From positions 1 to 64,000 of the forward strand of contig DASYML010000175.1 of the NCBI GenBank assembly GCA_036009045.1: a stretch of 64,000 bases of DNA, given 5' to 3'. Shown in pieces: positions 51,256 to 60,205 of the stretch. Source of the stretch: DASYML01 sp036009045 (GTDB taxonomy: Bacteria > Acidobacteriota > Blastocatellia > Pyrinomonadales > Pyrinomonadaceae). The notes below the pieces were generated by a model that saw only the letters and a program-made list of their open reading frames with translations, searched no databases and was not told the origin of the DNA. A program made the position numbers and the translations under genes. Each line of letters opens with the position of its first letter. Within the stretch, counting starts at the first letter, position 1.

Positions 51256-52683
51256 TTGACGGACAAAATCTCCAGCGATATTACATTGATACGCGGCTTG
51301 AGCCTTGTCGCGGCGGTCTCGATTGTCGTCGGGAACGTCATCGGGACGGGCATCTTTCTCAAGACGCGCGTCATGACCTGCAACGTCGGGACGCCCTGGA
51401 TGGTGATGGCTGTGTGGGTCGCGGCGGGGCTGCTCTCGCTGGCGGGCGCGCTGACCTACGCGGAACTGTCGGCGATGATGCCGCGCGCCGGAGGCGAGTA
51501 TGTTTTCTTGCGCGAAGCTTACGGCCCTCCCGTCGGGTTTCTCTACGGCTGGATGCAATTCTTCATCGCACGCGCGGGCGGTCTGGCCGCGATGAGCGTC
51601 AGCTTCGCCATCTTTCTCAACATTTTGTTGGGGGGCAAACTCGACGGCGATTATTTCACGACGCAGGCTTTCGGTCAGACCTTTCACTTCGGCAACTTGC
51701 AGGTCGTCTCATTACTGGTCCTGGCACTCGTCACCTTAATCAACTGCGCGGCGGTCATCGTCAGCGGAAGAATCGCGGCCTTCCTGACGGCCATCAAGAT
51801 CGCGCTGGTCCTGGGGATAGGCGTCGGCGCGTTCGCGTTTGCGAGCGGCGATTGGTCGCACATGGCGATGGCGAACGCGGGCGGCGCGTGTGAGGGCGTG
51901 GGAGATGCTGCGCGCGTCGGAGTGACGGGGTTCGGCGCGGCGATGCTGGGGGCTTTGTGGGCCTATAACGGGTGGAACGATCTGACGCTCGTCGCGGGTG
52001 AAGTCAGGAATCCGCAGCGTAATCTTCCGCTCGCGCTCATCGGCGGAATGCTGCTCGTCGCGGTCCTGTACATCTTCGCCAACCTCGCCTACTTCTACGT
52101 TTTGACGCCGACGGAAATCGCTAGCATTGCGAGCACCTCGTCTGTGGCGACGGAAGTCGCGCGAAGGTTTTTGGGAGCGCTGGCCGTGAGTTTAATCTCG
52201 CTGGCGCTGATGGCCTCTACCTTCGGGACGCTGCATGTGGGCGTGCTGGTGGGCGCGCGTGTGCCTTATGCGATGGCGCGCGACAGGCTCTTTTTTCAGA
52301 ATCTGGCGAAGCTGTCGAAGGGCACGCGCGTGCCCGTGGGCGCGCTCATCTTGCAGGCTCTCTGGGCCGGAGTGCTGGCGCTCTCAGGCTCCTTCGACAC
52401 GCTGACGGATTACTCTATTTTCGGGCTGTGGATTTTCTACGGGCTGACAACGGCGACGGTCTTCATCTTCCGCAAGCGGATGCCGGATGCCGAGAGGCCG
52501 TATCGCACATGGGGCTATCCGGTCGTGCCCGTCTTGTTCCTGCTGGTCACGGGATGGCTGCTCTTGAATACATTATGGACAACGCCCGGACGCTCCGTGA
52601 CGGGCCTCCTGCTCATCGCCCTCGGCCTGCCCGTCTACTGGTACTGGTCGAGCCATAATAGAAAGGCAGGGGCTAGAGACTAG
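51256..52683 (+). CDS. APC-family amino acid permease
   Basis: 475 residues with 12-13 hydrophobic segments. N-terminal APC/LAT signature RGLSLVAAVSIVVGNVIGTGIF (unwound TM1 GxG) and LTYAELSAMMPRAGGEYVFL, then WAYNGWNDLTLVAGEVRNPQRN, and GMLLVAVLYIFANLAYF. Closest in style to the L-type amino acid transporter group. The TTG start at 51256 is the only choice that keeps TM1. The C-terminus ends KAGARD, again in family B repeat DNA. An asparaginase follows, but a shared function is not shown. Confidence 0.9.
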   Translation: MTDKISSDITLIRGLSLVAAVSIVVGNVIGTGIFLKTRVMTCNVGTPWMVMAVWVAAGLLSLAGALTYAELSAMMPRAGGEYVFLREAYGPPVGFLYGWMQFFIARAGGLAAMSVSFAIFLNILLGGKLDGDYFTTQAFGQTFHFGNLQVVSLLVLALVTLINCAAVIVSGRIAAFLTAIKIALVLGIGVGAFAFASGDWSHMAMANAGGACEGVGDAARVGVTGFGAAMLGALWAYNGWNDLTLVAGEVRNPQRNLPLALIGGMLLVAVLYIFANLAYFYVLTPTEIASIASTSSVATEVARRFLGALAVSLISLALMASTFGTLHVGVLVGARVPYAMARDRLFFQNLAKLSKGTRVPVGALILQALWAGVLALSGSFDTLTDYSIFGLWIFYGLTTATVFIFRKRMPDAERPYRTWGYPVVPVLFLLVTGWLLLNTLWTTPGRSVTGLLLIALGLPVYWYWSSHNRKAGARD

Positions 52684-52750
52684 AGGCTGGAGGCTAGTGA
52701 AGAACTGCTTTTGCTTTTCCCAGCCTCCAGCCTCTAGTCTCTAGCCTCTC
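52668..52750. repeat. Inverted repeat, family B
   Basis: GGGGCTAGAGACTAGAGGCT... and ...CCAGCCTCCAGCCTCTAGTC with loop GAAGAACTGCTTTTGCTTTT. The left arm holds the end of the permease gene. Confidence 0.9.
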
Positions 52751-52822
52751 CTTTTGTGATATGCTGTGGGCGTCTTTCATCTATTCTCAACTTCAAAATT
52801 TCTGCGAGCGGAGGCAAGCGTC

Positions 52823-53926
52823 GTGCGTCCCAAAGTTATCAGTCTATTCGGCTCAGTCGTCATCAGCATTCTCTGCCTGGCTTTTTCAGCCTGCGCACAG
52901 GATAAATCTTTGAATCAGATGGCCGTCAAAGCGGGCACGGGCGAGCTCAAGACGAGCGTCCCTGTAAAGTCGAAAATCGCGTTCGTGATACACGGGGGCG
53001 CGGGCACGATAGAGCGCAGTAAGATGACCCCGGAGCGCGAAAAGCAGTACAGGGATAAACTGGAAGAGGCGGTCAGGGCCGGTTATAAAATTCTCGGCGA
53101 CGGCGGGACGAGCCTGGATGCGGTCGAGGCTGCAATCAGAATCATGGAAGATTCGCCGCTCTTCAACGCGGGGAAGGGAGCCGTCTTCACCAACGCGGGC
53201 ACAAACGAACTCGACTCCTCCATCATGGATGGCAAGACGCTCAAGGCAGGCGCGGTCGCCGGTCTCAAGCACATCAAGAATCCGATCAGCCTCGCGCGGA
53301 TGGTGATGGAAAAGTCCAAGCACGTCATGATGGTCAGCGAAGGGGCCGAAGCCTTTGCCGTCCAGCAGGGCGTCCAACTCGTGGACCAGAAATATTTCTA
53401 TACGGAGGAGCGCTGGCAGGGGCTGCAACGCGAGAAGGAGGCGGAGCAGAAGCAGTCCGCCCCGGCCAACGGTAAGGGCGGCGGCGGCAAGCGCACTCCC
53501 AACGACGAGGACAGGCATGGCACTGTCGGCGCGGTGGCGCTGGACCAGGAGGGAAATCTGGCGGCAGGGACTTCGACGGGCGGGATGACCAATAAAAAGT
53601 TCGGGCGCGTCGGGGATTCCCCGATTATTGGCGCGGGAACTTATGCCAATAACAAGACCTGCGGCGTCTCCGCGACGGGCGACGGCGAATATTTTATACG
53701 CACGGTCGTCGCCTACGACATCTCCGCTTTGATGGAATATAAAGGGCTTTCCGTCAAAGAGGCTGCCAGCACGACGCTCGAAAAAGTGGGGCGGCTGGGC
53801 GGCGGCGGCGGCCTCATCGCGATGGACCATGAAGGCAATATCACTACTCCCTTCAACAGTTCGGGGATGTACAGGGCATATATTGATACGAACGGGAAAA
53901 TGACCATAGAGATTTTCAAGGATTAG
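52823..53926 (+). CDS. Lipoprotein isoaspartyl peptidase/L-asparaginase (Ntn hydrolase)
   Basis: 367 residues from the GTG at 52823, chosen because CGGAGG lies 8 nt upstream and it opens a lipoprotein signal (ISILCLAFSAC, lipobox Cys at about residue 19). The proenzyme self-cleaves before the Thr in DRHGTVGAVALD, giving the two chains of a Type 2 asparaginase; family motifs: VIHGGAGTIERS, GGTSLDAVEAAIRIMEDSPL, FNAGKGAVFTNAG, and GDGEYFIRTVVAYD, GGGGGLIAMD. An insertion rich in Lys/Gln/Gly (KEAEQKQSAPANGKGGGGK) precedes the cleavage site. Degrades isoaspartyl dipeptides or asparagine in the envelope. Confidence 0.9.
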   Translation: MRPKVISLFGSVVISILCLAFSACAQDKSLNQMAVKAGTGELKTSVPVKSKIAFVIHGGAGTIERSKMTPEREKQYRDKLEEAVRAGYKILGDGGTSLDAVEAAIRIMEDSPLFNAGKGAVFTNAGTNELDSSIMDGKTLKAGAVAGLKHIKNPISLARMVMEKSKHVMMVSEGAEAFAVQQGVQLVDQKYFYTEERWQGLQREKEAEQKQSAPANGKGGGGKRTPNDEDRHGTVGAVALDQEGNLAAGTSTGGMTNKKFGRVGDSPIIGAGTYANNKTCGVSATGDGEYFIRTVVAYDISALMEYKGLSVKEAASTTLEKVGRLGGGGGLIAMDHEGNITTPFNSSGMYRAYIDTNGKMTIEIFKD

Positions 53927-54306
53927 CCCGTGTACGTGCCCTCATTTAATGGTCCGGGGCGAGGCTGGCGGGGCGGTCCGGGAGGGGTTTTTCCGTGCGG
54001 CTTAAAATAAGGTCTGGACTAGTGAGCGGGGGGCGTGCTATTTTGCTTGCAAAGGAATCCGAATATTAACGTCCGGTAAATGCGAATTCGACGTAAATGT
54101 TTGTTGACACAGGACTAGGATTCGTGTAAAAAGACCAGGATGTGTTAGCCCACGATGGCTTTTCATGCCTGCTTTTTTAAGGGTTGTTTTGCGCGAGCGG
54201 ATATAATTCGGATGGGACTGGCGAGACAGAAGAAACTCCATCCGCTCAACTCTGACGAGGTTCGTGGCGCGCTTTCAAATTTTTTCACTTTACGGGAGGA
54301 GAATTA
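53927..54306. other. Intergenic leader of the FecR gene
   Basis: 380 bp with no gene. Two promoter-like candidates: TTGACA at 54104-54109 with TAAAAA at 54127-54132 (17-bp spacer), and an isolated TATAAT at 54202-54207 without a good -35. Composition is AT-rich from 54040 to 54210. Confidence 0.45.
54104..54132 (+). promoter_or_regulatory. Possible sigma-70 promoter for the FecR gene
   Basis: A perfect TTGACA (54104-54109) is followed 17 bp later by TAAAAA (54127-54132, 4/6 match to the -10 consensus). It would give a leader of about 170 nt before the ATG at 54307. Confidence 0.35.
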
Positions 54307-55032
54307 ATGTACAGCAGAATTTGGAGCCGTAAGTCCATATCGTTATTGCTGGCCGTCGCCGTCTTGAGTGTATCCTCGATGGTCGCGCTTGCAACTCCGG
54401 GACAACAAGGCCAAACAGGGCCGTCGGGCGAACTGTCAGTTTCAGGGCAAGTCACCGTCAACGGCCAGAGCGCAATTAGCGGTGCGACCGTCTTTTCCGA
54501 CAGCACTGTGACCACGGCCAAGAACTCCAGCGCCGTCGTCAGCCTCGGCAAACTCGGTCGGGTCGAGCTTTTGCCCGATTCCACCATGAAGCTCAGCTTC
54601 ACAGAGACGGGCATCAACGGCATGCTCGAACAGGGACGCGCACGCGTTTCAACTCCGGCTGGCGTCTCGGCCACCATCAACACCAAAGACGGCGCAGCCG
54701 TCGCGGACAACACACAGGCGACCGCCTTCTCCGTTGACACGGAATGCGGCAATACCATCGTTGCCACCCAGACTGGCCGCGTTGAATTGCGTGCGGGCAG
54801 CAAGGTCGCCCAGATCGCTGCCGGTTCGCAGGATACTGCCGGAACGGCTCAGCCGGGCACTCGCTGCACGCGTCTGACGAGACCCGATACCTTCGGCAAA
54901 CTCGGCGGCGGCGCGCTCGCGGCGCTCTTGCTGGCGGCTGGCGGTGCGGTCGCGGCGGCTCTCTTTGCCGCTCGTCACAACAACGACCTGAATTTCGGCG
55001 GCACGGTTATCGAACTCAGCCCGACGAAATAG
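54307..55032 (+). CDS. FecR-domain secreted protein
   Basis: 241 residues. Ribosome site GGGAGGAGAATTA just upstream of ATG 54307. Signal peptide ISLLLAVAVLSVSSMVALA. FecR-like beta domain: GQVTVNGQSAISGATVFSDS, SAVVSLGKLGRVELLPDSTM and RARVSTPAGVSATINTKDGA, with two Cys (TECGN, GTRCTR) that may pair. A C-terminal hydrophobic Ala/Gly segment (GGGALAALLLAAGGAVAAAL) may anchor it. FecR-type domains otherwise sense or relay signals to ECF factors, but no sigma factor adjoins, so a surface-layer or structural role is equally possible. Confidence 0.82.
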   Translation: MYSRIWSRKSISLLLAVAVLSVSSMVALATPGQQGQTGPSGELSVSGQVTVNGQSAISGATVFSDSTVTTAKNSSAVVSLGKLGRVELLPDSTMKLSFTETGINGMLEQGRARVSTPAGVSATINTKDGAAVADNTQATAFSVDTECGNTIVATQTGRVELRAGSKVAQIAAGSQDTAGTAQPGTRCTRLTRPDTFGKLGGGALAALLLAAGGAVAAALFAARHNNDLNFGGTVIELSPTK

Positions 55033-55099
55033 CTTAACTTAACCGGCCATTCACAATTGCGTGCTCGAACCATCAGCGCGCACTGTCAACGGACTGTCA

Positions 55100-55147
55100 C
55101 CTTGCGGGTCACGTGATCTTCTTTTCGCGCGTGGCCCGCAAGGTTTT
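55100..55147 (+). terminator. Rho-independent terminator after the FecR gene
   Basis: CCTTGCGGGTCACG (55100-55113) and CGTGGCCCGCAAGG (55130-55143) pair over 14 bp with one G-T wobble, followed by TTTT. Confidence 0.8.
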
Positions 55148-55188
55148 CGCTTGTCCGACGAACTTCTTGTCAGCGGGTATTTTTAGTA

Positions 55189-56487
55189 ATGCACATTGCG
55201 GTTATCGGGACGGGTTACGTGGGGTTAGTCACCGGCGCTTGCTTTGCCGAATTCGGCGTTGACGTGACCTGTGTGGACATAGATGCGGAGAAGATTACCC
55301 GGCTCGCCAAGGGAGACATCCCTATTTATGAGCCGGGCCTTGAGCAGTTGGTGGAAAAGAATTCTCACGCCGGGCGCTTGAGTTTTACCACCAATCTCAA
55401 GTCGGCGGTCGAACAGGCGCTCGTCATTTTCCTGGCGGTCGGGACGCCTTCAAAGGAAGACGGCTCTGCTGATTTGAGCTACATAGAGGCCGCCGCGCGC
55501 TCTGTCGCGGAGCACATGAACGGCTATAAAGTTATCGTCACGAAGTCCACCGTCCCCATCGGCACGGGCGAGTATTTACGCAAGCTGATACGCGAGCACC
55601 AGAAGACGAAGACGAATTTCGGCGTCGTCTCCAACCCGGAATTTTTACGCGAAGGCGCAGCCATTAACGATTTTATGCGCCCTGATCGCGTCGTCATAGG
55701 CAGCAGCGACGAAGAGGCCGTCGCCATCATGCGCGACCTCTACCGCCCGCTCTACCTGATTGAAGCGCCCTTCGTCATCACCTCTCTGGAAGCGGCTGAG
55801 TTGACCAAGTACGCGGCGAACGCTTTTCTCGCCACCAAAATTTCCTTCATCAACGAAATCGCCAACCTCTGCGACCGCATCGGCTGCGACGTGCATGATG
55901 TCGCCAGGGCGATGGGGATGGACCGCCGCATCGGCAGTAAATTCCTGCATCCGGGTCCGGGCTTTGGCGGCTCATGTTTCCCGAAGGACACCTCCGCGCT
56001 GGCGACGGTCGCGCGCCAGTTCAACGGCGAATCTCTCATCGTTGACGCCGTCATCGAAGTCAACCGGCGGCAACGCGCGCAGATGCTGCCGAAGATAGAG
56101 AAACTGACGGGGACGCTCGCTGGCAAGACCATCGCCGTGCTCGGCCTCGCCTTCAAACCTGAGACGGACGACATGCGCGAAGCCCCCGCTATAGAGATTA
56201 TTCGCGGACTCGTCGAACGCGGGGCAACCGTGCGCGCCTACGATCCAGTGGCGATGCCGGAGGCGGCGAAGATTCTGCCGGACATCACCTACACGGAAGA
56301 CGAATACACCGCCGTCACGGAAGCGGATGCGCTCGTTTTCATCACCGAGTGGAATCAATTCCGCGCGCTCGACATGAAGCGCATACGCGAACTGATGCGC
56401 AGCGCCAAAATTGCCGACCTGCGCAACATCTACGAACCCTCGGCAATGCGCGAACTAGGCTTCGACTATGTCGGAGTGGGAAGGTGA
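55189..56487 (+). CDS. ugd: UDP-glucose 6-dehydrogenase
   Basis: Oxidises UDP-glucose to UDP-glucuronate for polysaccharide precursors. 432 residues. Motifs: IAVIGTGYVGLVTGACFAEF, VGTPSKEDGSADLSYI, TVPIGTGEYLRKLI, NPEFLREGAAINDFMRPDRV, and the catalytic Cys in GPGFGGSCFPKDTSAL, then LGLAFKPETDDMREAPAI. ATG 55189 is the only start with the Rossmann motif intact. It precedes an epimerase of the NAD-sugar family, so together they may make UDP-sugars for exopolysaccharide or LPS. Confidence 0.95.
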   Translation: MHIAVIGTGYVGLVTGACFAEFGVDVTCVDIDAEKITRLAKGDIPIYEPGLEQLVEKNSHAGRLSFTTNLKSAVEQALVIFLAVGTPSKEDGSADLSYIEAAARSVAEHMNGYKVIVTKSTVPIGTGEYLRKLIREHQKTKTNFGVVSNPEFLREGAAINDFMRPDRVVIGSSDEEAVAIMRDLYRPLYLIEAPFVITSLEAAELTKYAANAFLATKISFINEIANLCDRIGCDVHDVARAMGMDRRIGSKFLHPGPGFGGSCFPKDTSALATVARQFNGESLIVDAVIEVNRRQRAQMLPKIEKLTGTLAGKTIAVLGLAFKPETDDMREAPAIEIIRGLVERGATVRAYDPVAMPEAAKILPDITYTEDEYTAVTEADALVFITEWNQFRALDMKRIRELMRSAKIADLRNIYEPSAMRELGFDYVGVGR

Positions 56488-56489
56488 AT

Positions 56490-56576
56490 AAAACAGTGAC
56501 GAGTGGCGAGTGACAAGTGACAAGTTAAAAACTTGTTCTTACTTGTCACTCGTCACTGGTCACTGGTCACTGCTCT
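56490..56576. repeat. Inverted repeat, family C
   Basis: CAGTGACGAGTGGCGAGTGA... with ...ACTTGTCACTCGTCACTGGTC around TTAAAAACTTGTTCTTAC. It lies between ugd and the epimerase; the right arm ends 3 nt before the epimerase ATG. Confidence 0.9.
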
Positions 56577-56577
56577 T

Positions 56578-57537
56578 ATGCCTCTTTCTGGAATCGTACT
56601 GGTGACTGGCGGCGCGGGCTTTATCGGGTCGCATCTGGCTGCGGCGTTTGCTGCGAGGGGCGCACGCGTGCGCGTGATTGACGATCTCTCGACGGGTCAT
56701 CGTGAGAATCTGGAAGAGATTGGCGGCGAGATTGATTTTGTCGAAGCGAGCCTCGCGGACGAAGCGGCGACACGACGCGCGCTCGAAGATGTCGAGCTAG
56801 TCTTTCATGAAGCGGCGATTCCTTCCGTGCCGCGTTCGGTTGAGAATCCGCGCGAGACGCACAGGGCCTGCGTCGAGGCGACCTTCTCGCTGCTCCTCTC
56901 CGCGCGCGAGCGTGGCGTGCGTCGCGTCGTCTACGCGGCATCCAGTTCCGCTTACGGGGAACAGCCGACGCTGCCGAAAACGGAAGAGATGCGTCCCGAA
57001 CCGCTCTCGCCCTATGCAGTGGCGAAGCTCGTTGGCGAATATTACTGCCAGGTCTTTTCCAGGACCTATAAGTTGGAGACGGTCTGCCTCCGCTACTTCA
57101 ACGTCTTCGGTCCGAGGCAGGACCCAAGCTCTCAATACTCAGGCGTCATCTCGCGTTTCATCAGCGCGCTCTTAGGCGACAGCGGCCCGCCCGTCATCTT
57201 CGGCGACGGCGAGCAATCGCGCGACTTCACCTATATCTCAAACGTCGTTGACGCCAACCTCCGCGCCGCAGAGACCACCGCAGGCATCGGCCACATCATC
57301 AACATCGCCAACGGCGAAAGAATCACTCTCAATCAACTTCTGGGCGTTCTCAAGCACATCACAAGCCGCACCGAAGCCACCGCCGAATACCGCGAGCCAC
57401 GCGCGGGCGACGTGCGCCACAGCCTCGCAGACATCACACGCGCACGCGAGATGCTGGGCTATGAGCCGCGCGTCGGTCTCGAAGAAGGCTTACAAAAGAC
57501 GATTGAGTGGTGGAAGCAGAGCCGCTTTGCAAAGTAA
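56578..57537 (+). CDS. UDP-sugar 4-epimerase-like NAD-dependent epimerase
   Basis: 319 residues from the ATG 56578 (an upstream in-frame stretch is repeat DNA). Extended SDR: VTGGAGFIGSHLAAAFAARG, VFHEAAIPSVPRSVENP, AASSSAYGEQPTLP, catalytic YxxxK in SPYAVAKLVGEYY, RYFNVFGPRQDPSSQYSGVI and GDGEQSRDFTYI. The RSVENP and NVFGPRQDPSSQYS segments resemble UDP-N-acetylglucosamine 4-epimerase (WbpP/Gne) more than UDP-glucose 4-epimerase. Precedes ugd? It follows ugd by 90 nt, a likely operon for cell-surface sugars. Confidence 0.88.
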   Translation: MPLSGIVLVTGGAGFIGSHLAAAFAARGARVRVIDDLSTGHRENLEEIGGEIDFVEASLADEAATRRALEDVELVFHEAAIPSVPRSVENPRETHRACVEATFSLLLSARERGVRRVVYAASSSAYGEQPTLPKTEEMRPEPLSPYAVAKLVGEYYCQVFSRTYKLETVCLRYFNVFGPRQDPSSQYSGVISRFISALLGDSGPPVIFGDGEQSRDFTYISNVVDANLRAAETTAGIGHIINIANGERITLNQLLGVLKHITSRTEATAEYREPRAGDVRHSLADITRAREMLGYEPRVGLEEGLQKTIEWWKQSRFAK

Positions 57538-57564
57538 TTACGCTCCAACAGTCGGGTACTTTCT

Positions 57565-58611
57565 CTAACTCTCAACCATCTTCCGTAAACTCTCCGTGTA
57601 AGGCTGGCGGGCCACGCCCTTGTCCGTGATGATGGCGGTGATTAATTCGTTGGGCGTGACATCGAAGGCGGGGTTGTGGACGGGGACGCCTTCGGGCGCG
57701 AGGCGTTGTTCGCGGACGTGTGTGACTTCGCGCGCGTCGCGTTCTTCGATGGGAATCTCTTCGCCGGTGGCGAGCGTGAGGTCCAGGGTCGAGATAGGCG
57801 CGGCGACATAGAAGGGAATGTCGTGCTGCCTGGCGAGGACGGCGACCATGTATGTGCCTATCTTGTTGGCGGCGTCGCCGTTGGCGGCGATGCGGTCTGC
57901 GCCGACCACGACGGCGTCCACCTTGCCCTGTTTCATGATGTGCCCGGCCATGTTGTCAGTGATGACGGTCACGGGAATATCATCCCTGGCTAATTCCCAG
58001 GCGGTGAGCCTTGAGCCTTGCAGGAAAGGGCGCGTCTCGTCCGCGATGACGGCGATGCGTTTGCCAGCGTCGCGTGCGCCGCGTATGACGCCGAGCGCCG
58101 TGCCGTAGTCTCCGGCGGTGGCGAGCGCGCCCGCGTTGCAGTGCGTCAATACGGTAGAGTTATCCGGTATCAGTTCGCCGCCGAAACGACCGAGGGCGCG
58201 GTTGGCTTCGATGTCCTCTTTGAAGATGGCCTGAGATTCCTGGACCAATTTCCCTTTCAACTCGTCAACGCCCATGCCCTGCGCCTTGGCACGCTGGAAC
58301 GCTTGCCGCATCCGCTCTATGGCCCAGAAGAGATTGACGGCGGTGGGCCTGGTCTGGCTCATCACGTCGCACATGTAGGCGAAATCGTATTCGAGGTCCG
58401 CGACTGAAGTCCCCACGGATTGCTGTGCGCCGATGGCGAGTCCCATCGCGGCGGAAATGCCGATGGCCGGAGCGCCGCGCACGACCATCTGTTTGATAGC
58501 GTCCGCCACCTCCTCATATGAGCGCAGCATCAAATATTTTTCCTCTGTCGGCAGCAGACGCTGGTCCAGCATACTGATGCCCTGATCCGTCCATTCAACG
58601 GTCTTAATCAT
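57565..58611 (-). CDS. mtnA: S-methyl-5-thioribose-1-phosphate isomerase
   Basis: Methionine salvage enzyme converting methylthioribose 1-phosphate to methylthioribulose 1-phosphate. 348 residues from ATG 58611 (MIKTVEW). Family motifs: MVVRGAPAIGISAAMGLA, catalytic Cys in THCNAGALATAGDYGTALG, and catalytic Asp in VVVGADRIAANGDAANKIGT. Related to eIF2B-alpha subunits, but MtnA residues are present. Convergent with the epimerase gene, 27 bp between stops. Confidence 0.93.
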   Translation of the reverse strand: MIKTVEWTDQGISMLDQRLLPTEEKYLMLRSYEEVADAIKQMVVRGAPAIGISAAMGLAIGAQQSVGTSVADLEYDFAYMCDVMSQTRPTAVNLFWAIERMRQAFQRAKAQGMGVDELKGKLVQESQAIFKEDIEANRALGRFGGELIPDNSTVLTHCNAGALATAGDYGTALGVIRGARDAGKRIAVIADETRPFLQGSRLTAWELARDDIPVTVITDNMAGHIMKQGKVDAVVVGADRIAANGDAANKIGTYMVAVLARQHDIPFYVAAPISTLDLTLATGEEIPIEERDAREVTHVREQRLAPEGVPVHNPAFDVTPNELITAIITDKGVARQPYTESLRKMVES

Positions 58612-58678
58612 GAAATCGAAGCTCCTTCGCCTAATCAAATCAGTCGGCCATCTTAACCGACACGCGACGGAGAAGTAA

Positions 58679-58790
58679 AAGAGGGGGATGGGGCTTAGGG
58701 GTTAGGAAAACTGCACTCGCTATTGCTAACTTCTAATTTCCAACCCTCCAACTCTCCAAACCCCCAACCCCCAACCCTAACCCCCTTTTG
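58679..58790. repeat. Inverted repeat with GGGTTAGGG-type words, family I
   Basis: GGGGGATGGGGCTTAGGGGT... and ...CCCAACCCCCAACCCTAACCC are imperfect reverse complements around a TTGCTAACTTCTAATTTCC centre. The first arm ends the plus-strand view of the mtnA upstream region and it lies just before the first cobalamin riboswitch. Only copy in the window. Confidence 0.75.
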
Positions 58791-58851
58791 CCTTTTTACT
58801 TTCATTTGTGATAACGTCCGCCAGTCATCCGCGCAGAGTTTGCTATCTGCT

Positions 58852-59062
58852 GCCGGTTGTTCTTTTGAGTTAAAGCGTCCGGGTGTCCCGCAAAGGTGCG
58901 GGGAGAATAGGGAAGCGGGTGTGAATCCCGCGCGGTCGCGCCACTGTGAAGAGAAAGATGGTTTCATCGCTCATCAAAGCTCATGACATGCCTGTGTGCA
59001 TGTGTTAGAGCGAGAGCGTTAGCATCTTCTCTAAGTCAGGAGACCTGCCCGTTGATGCTTTG
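58852..59062 (+). promoter_or_regulatory. Cobalamin riboswitch 1 (upstream of btuF)
   Basis: Conserved AdoCbl riboswitch core: AATAGGGAAGCGGGTGTGAA, TCCCGCGCGGTCGCGCCACT followed by GTGA, and the B12-box end AAGTCAGGAGACCTGCCCG. Upstream CGTCCGGGTGTCCCGC supplies the P2/P3 helix. The CCAC...GGGAAGGC peripheral hairpin of longer riboswitches is not obvious. The expression platform is the terminator at 59153-59209. Edges are approximate. Bound cobalamin is expected to favour termination of btuFCD. Confidence 0.9.
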
Positions 59063-59152
59063 GCAGCCTGTTGAACGTCTCGCGTAAGGGCGTTCAGGCC
59101 GCAACGCGGGTTCCGCTCAATCTCCTGCCACGAAGCCGGAGAGTCAAAGAGT

Positions 59153-59209
59153 CCCGTCGCCAGCCTGTCGCCTCACGCGCCAGGCACTTTGAATGGTGAC
59201 GGGGTTTTT
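59153..59209 (+). terminator. Riboswitch-controlled terminator before btuF
   Basis: CCCGTCGCC (59153-59161) pairs with GGTGACGGG (59195-59203) around a 33-nt loop with its own small GCCTG/CAGGC pairing, followed by GTTTTTC. It lies between riboswitch 1 and the btuF start, only 3 nt before the TTG start codon. Confidence 0.75.
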
Positions 59210-59211
59210 CT

Positions 59212-60201
59212 TTGTCTCAAAATAAAATTTTCAACCCAGACGCGAGACATTCGCACGCGCTCTGCCTCCTGCTGACGCTCATGTGCGCGCTCGTTTTTCT
59301 ACAGGGTTGTGCGACGCGCGAAAGGGGCACGACGCCTGTTGAGAAAAGCGCGGCATCGCCGGGCAACAATGCTGCGGCAGAGATGCGCGAGGTCTCGGAC
59401 GAGGCCGGAAGGCGCGTGCGTGTACCCGCACATCTGACGCGCGTTATCACGCTGGCCCCGAATCTGACGGAGATCGTTTACGCGGTCGGCGCTGGTCCAA
59501 TATTGGTCGGCAATACGACCTATTGCGATTACCCGCCGGAGGCCAAAGCCGTCGCCAAAGTAGGCGATACGCTGCACCCGAACATAGAGCAGATCATCGC
59601 CCTCAAGCCACAACTCATACTCGTCTCCACGGCCTCGCAACTCGAAGGCTTTACCAGACAACTGGACGAGCGGGCCATCGCCGTCTACGTCACGGACCCG
59701 CACGATCTGGAAGGCGTCTTTCGCTCAATCAGCGCGCTCGGCGCATTACTGGACCAGCCAGAACGCGCGGATAAGTTGGTCGGAGATTTGCGCGCGCGCG
59801 CATCTCGCGTCGAAGAGGCGGTGAGGACGGCCAGTCCTGTGCGCGTCTTTTATCAAGTCTCGCGCGAACCGCTCTACACGGCTGGCCGGGATTCCTTTAT
59901 CACGGACCTGCTTCGACGCGCGGGCGGCGTTTCCGTGACCGCCGACGTGGAGGGCGCGTGGCCGCGTTACAGCGAAGAGTCCGCGCTCGCCGCGAGACCC
60001 GAAGCGATCATCATGCCGACCGGGACGGGGATGGATGAAGGCAACAGGGAAGTCGCGGAGGCTTTGAAGAAATCTCCCGCAGCTTTGGAGAAACGTGTCT
60101 ACGGCATCAACGCGGACTATCTCTCGCGTCCTGGTCCAAGATTGGTAGACGGCCTCGAAGAGTTGGCCCATGCCCTGCACCCGGAAGCATTCAAGCAATA
60201 A
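59212..60201 (+). CDS. btuF: Cobalamin ABC transporter substrate-binding lipoprotein
   Basis: Periplasmic capture protein that hands vitamin B12 to BtuCD. 329 residues from the TTG 59212, the only start that keeps the lipoprotein signal (LLLTLMCALVFLQGC, Cys about residue 33). Type III (TroA-like) domains: RVITLAPNLTEIVYAVGAG, GNTTYCDYPPEA, VGDTLHPNIEQIIALKPQLI, RVFYQVSREPLYTAGRDSFI, and GPRLVDGLEELAHALHPE. Corrinoid specificity is inferred from the riboswitch and from BtuC/D neighbours. Controlled by riboswitch 1. Confidence 0.92.
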   Translation: MSQNKIFNPDARHSHALCLLLTLMCALVFLQGCATRERGTTPVEKSAASPGNNAAAEMREVSDEAGRRVRVPAHLTRVITLAPNLTEIVYAVGAGPILVGNTTYCDYPPEAKAVAKVGDTLHPNIEQIIALKPQLILVSTASQLEGFTRQLDERAIAVYVTDPHDLEGVFRSISALGALLDQPERADKLVGDLRARASRVEEAVRTASPVRVFYQVSREPLYTAGRDSFITDLLRRAGGVSVTADVEGAWPRYSEESALAARPEAIIMPTGTGMDEGNREVAEALKKSPAALEKRVYGINADYLSRPGPRLVDGLEELAHALHPEAFKQ

Positions 60202-60205
60202 AGAA

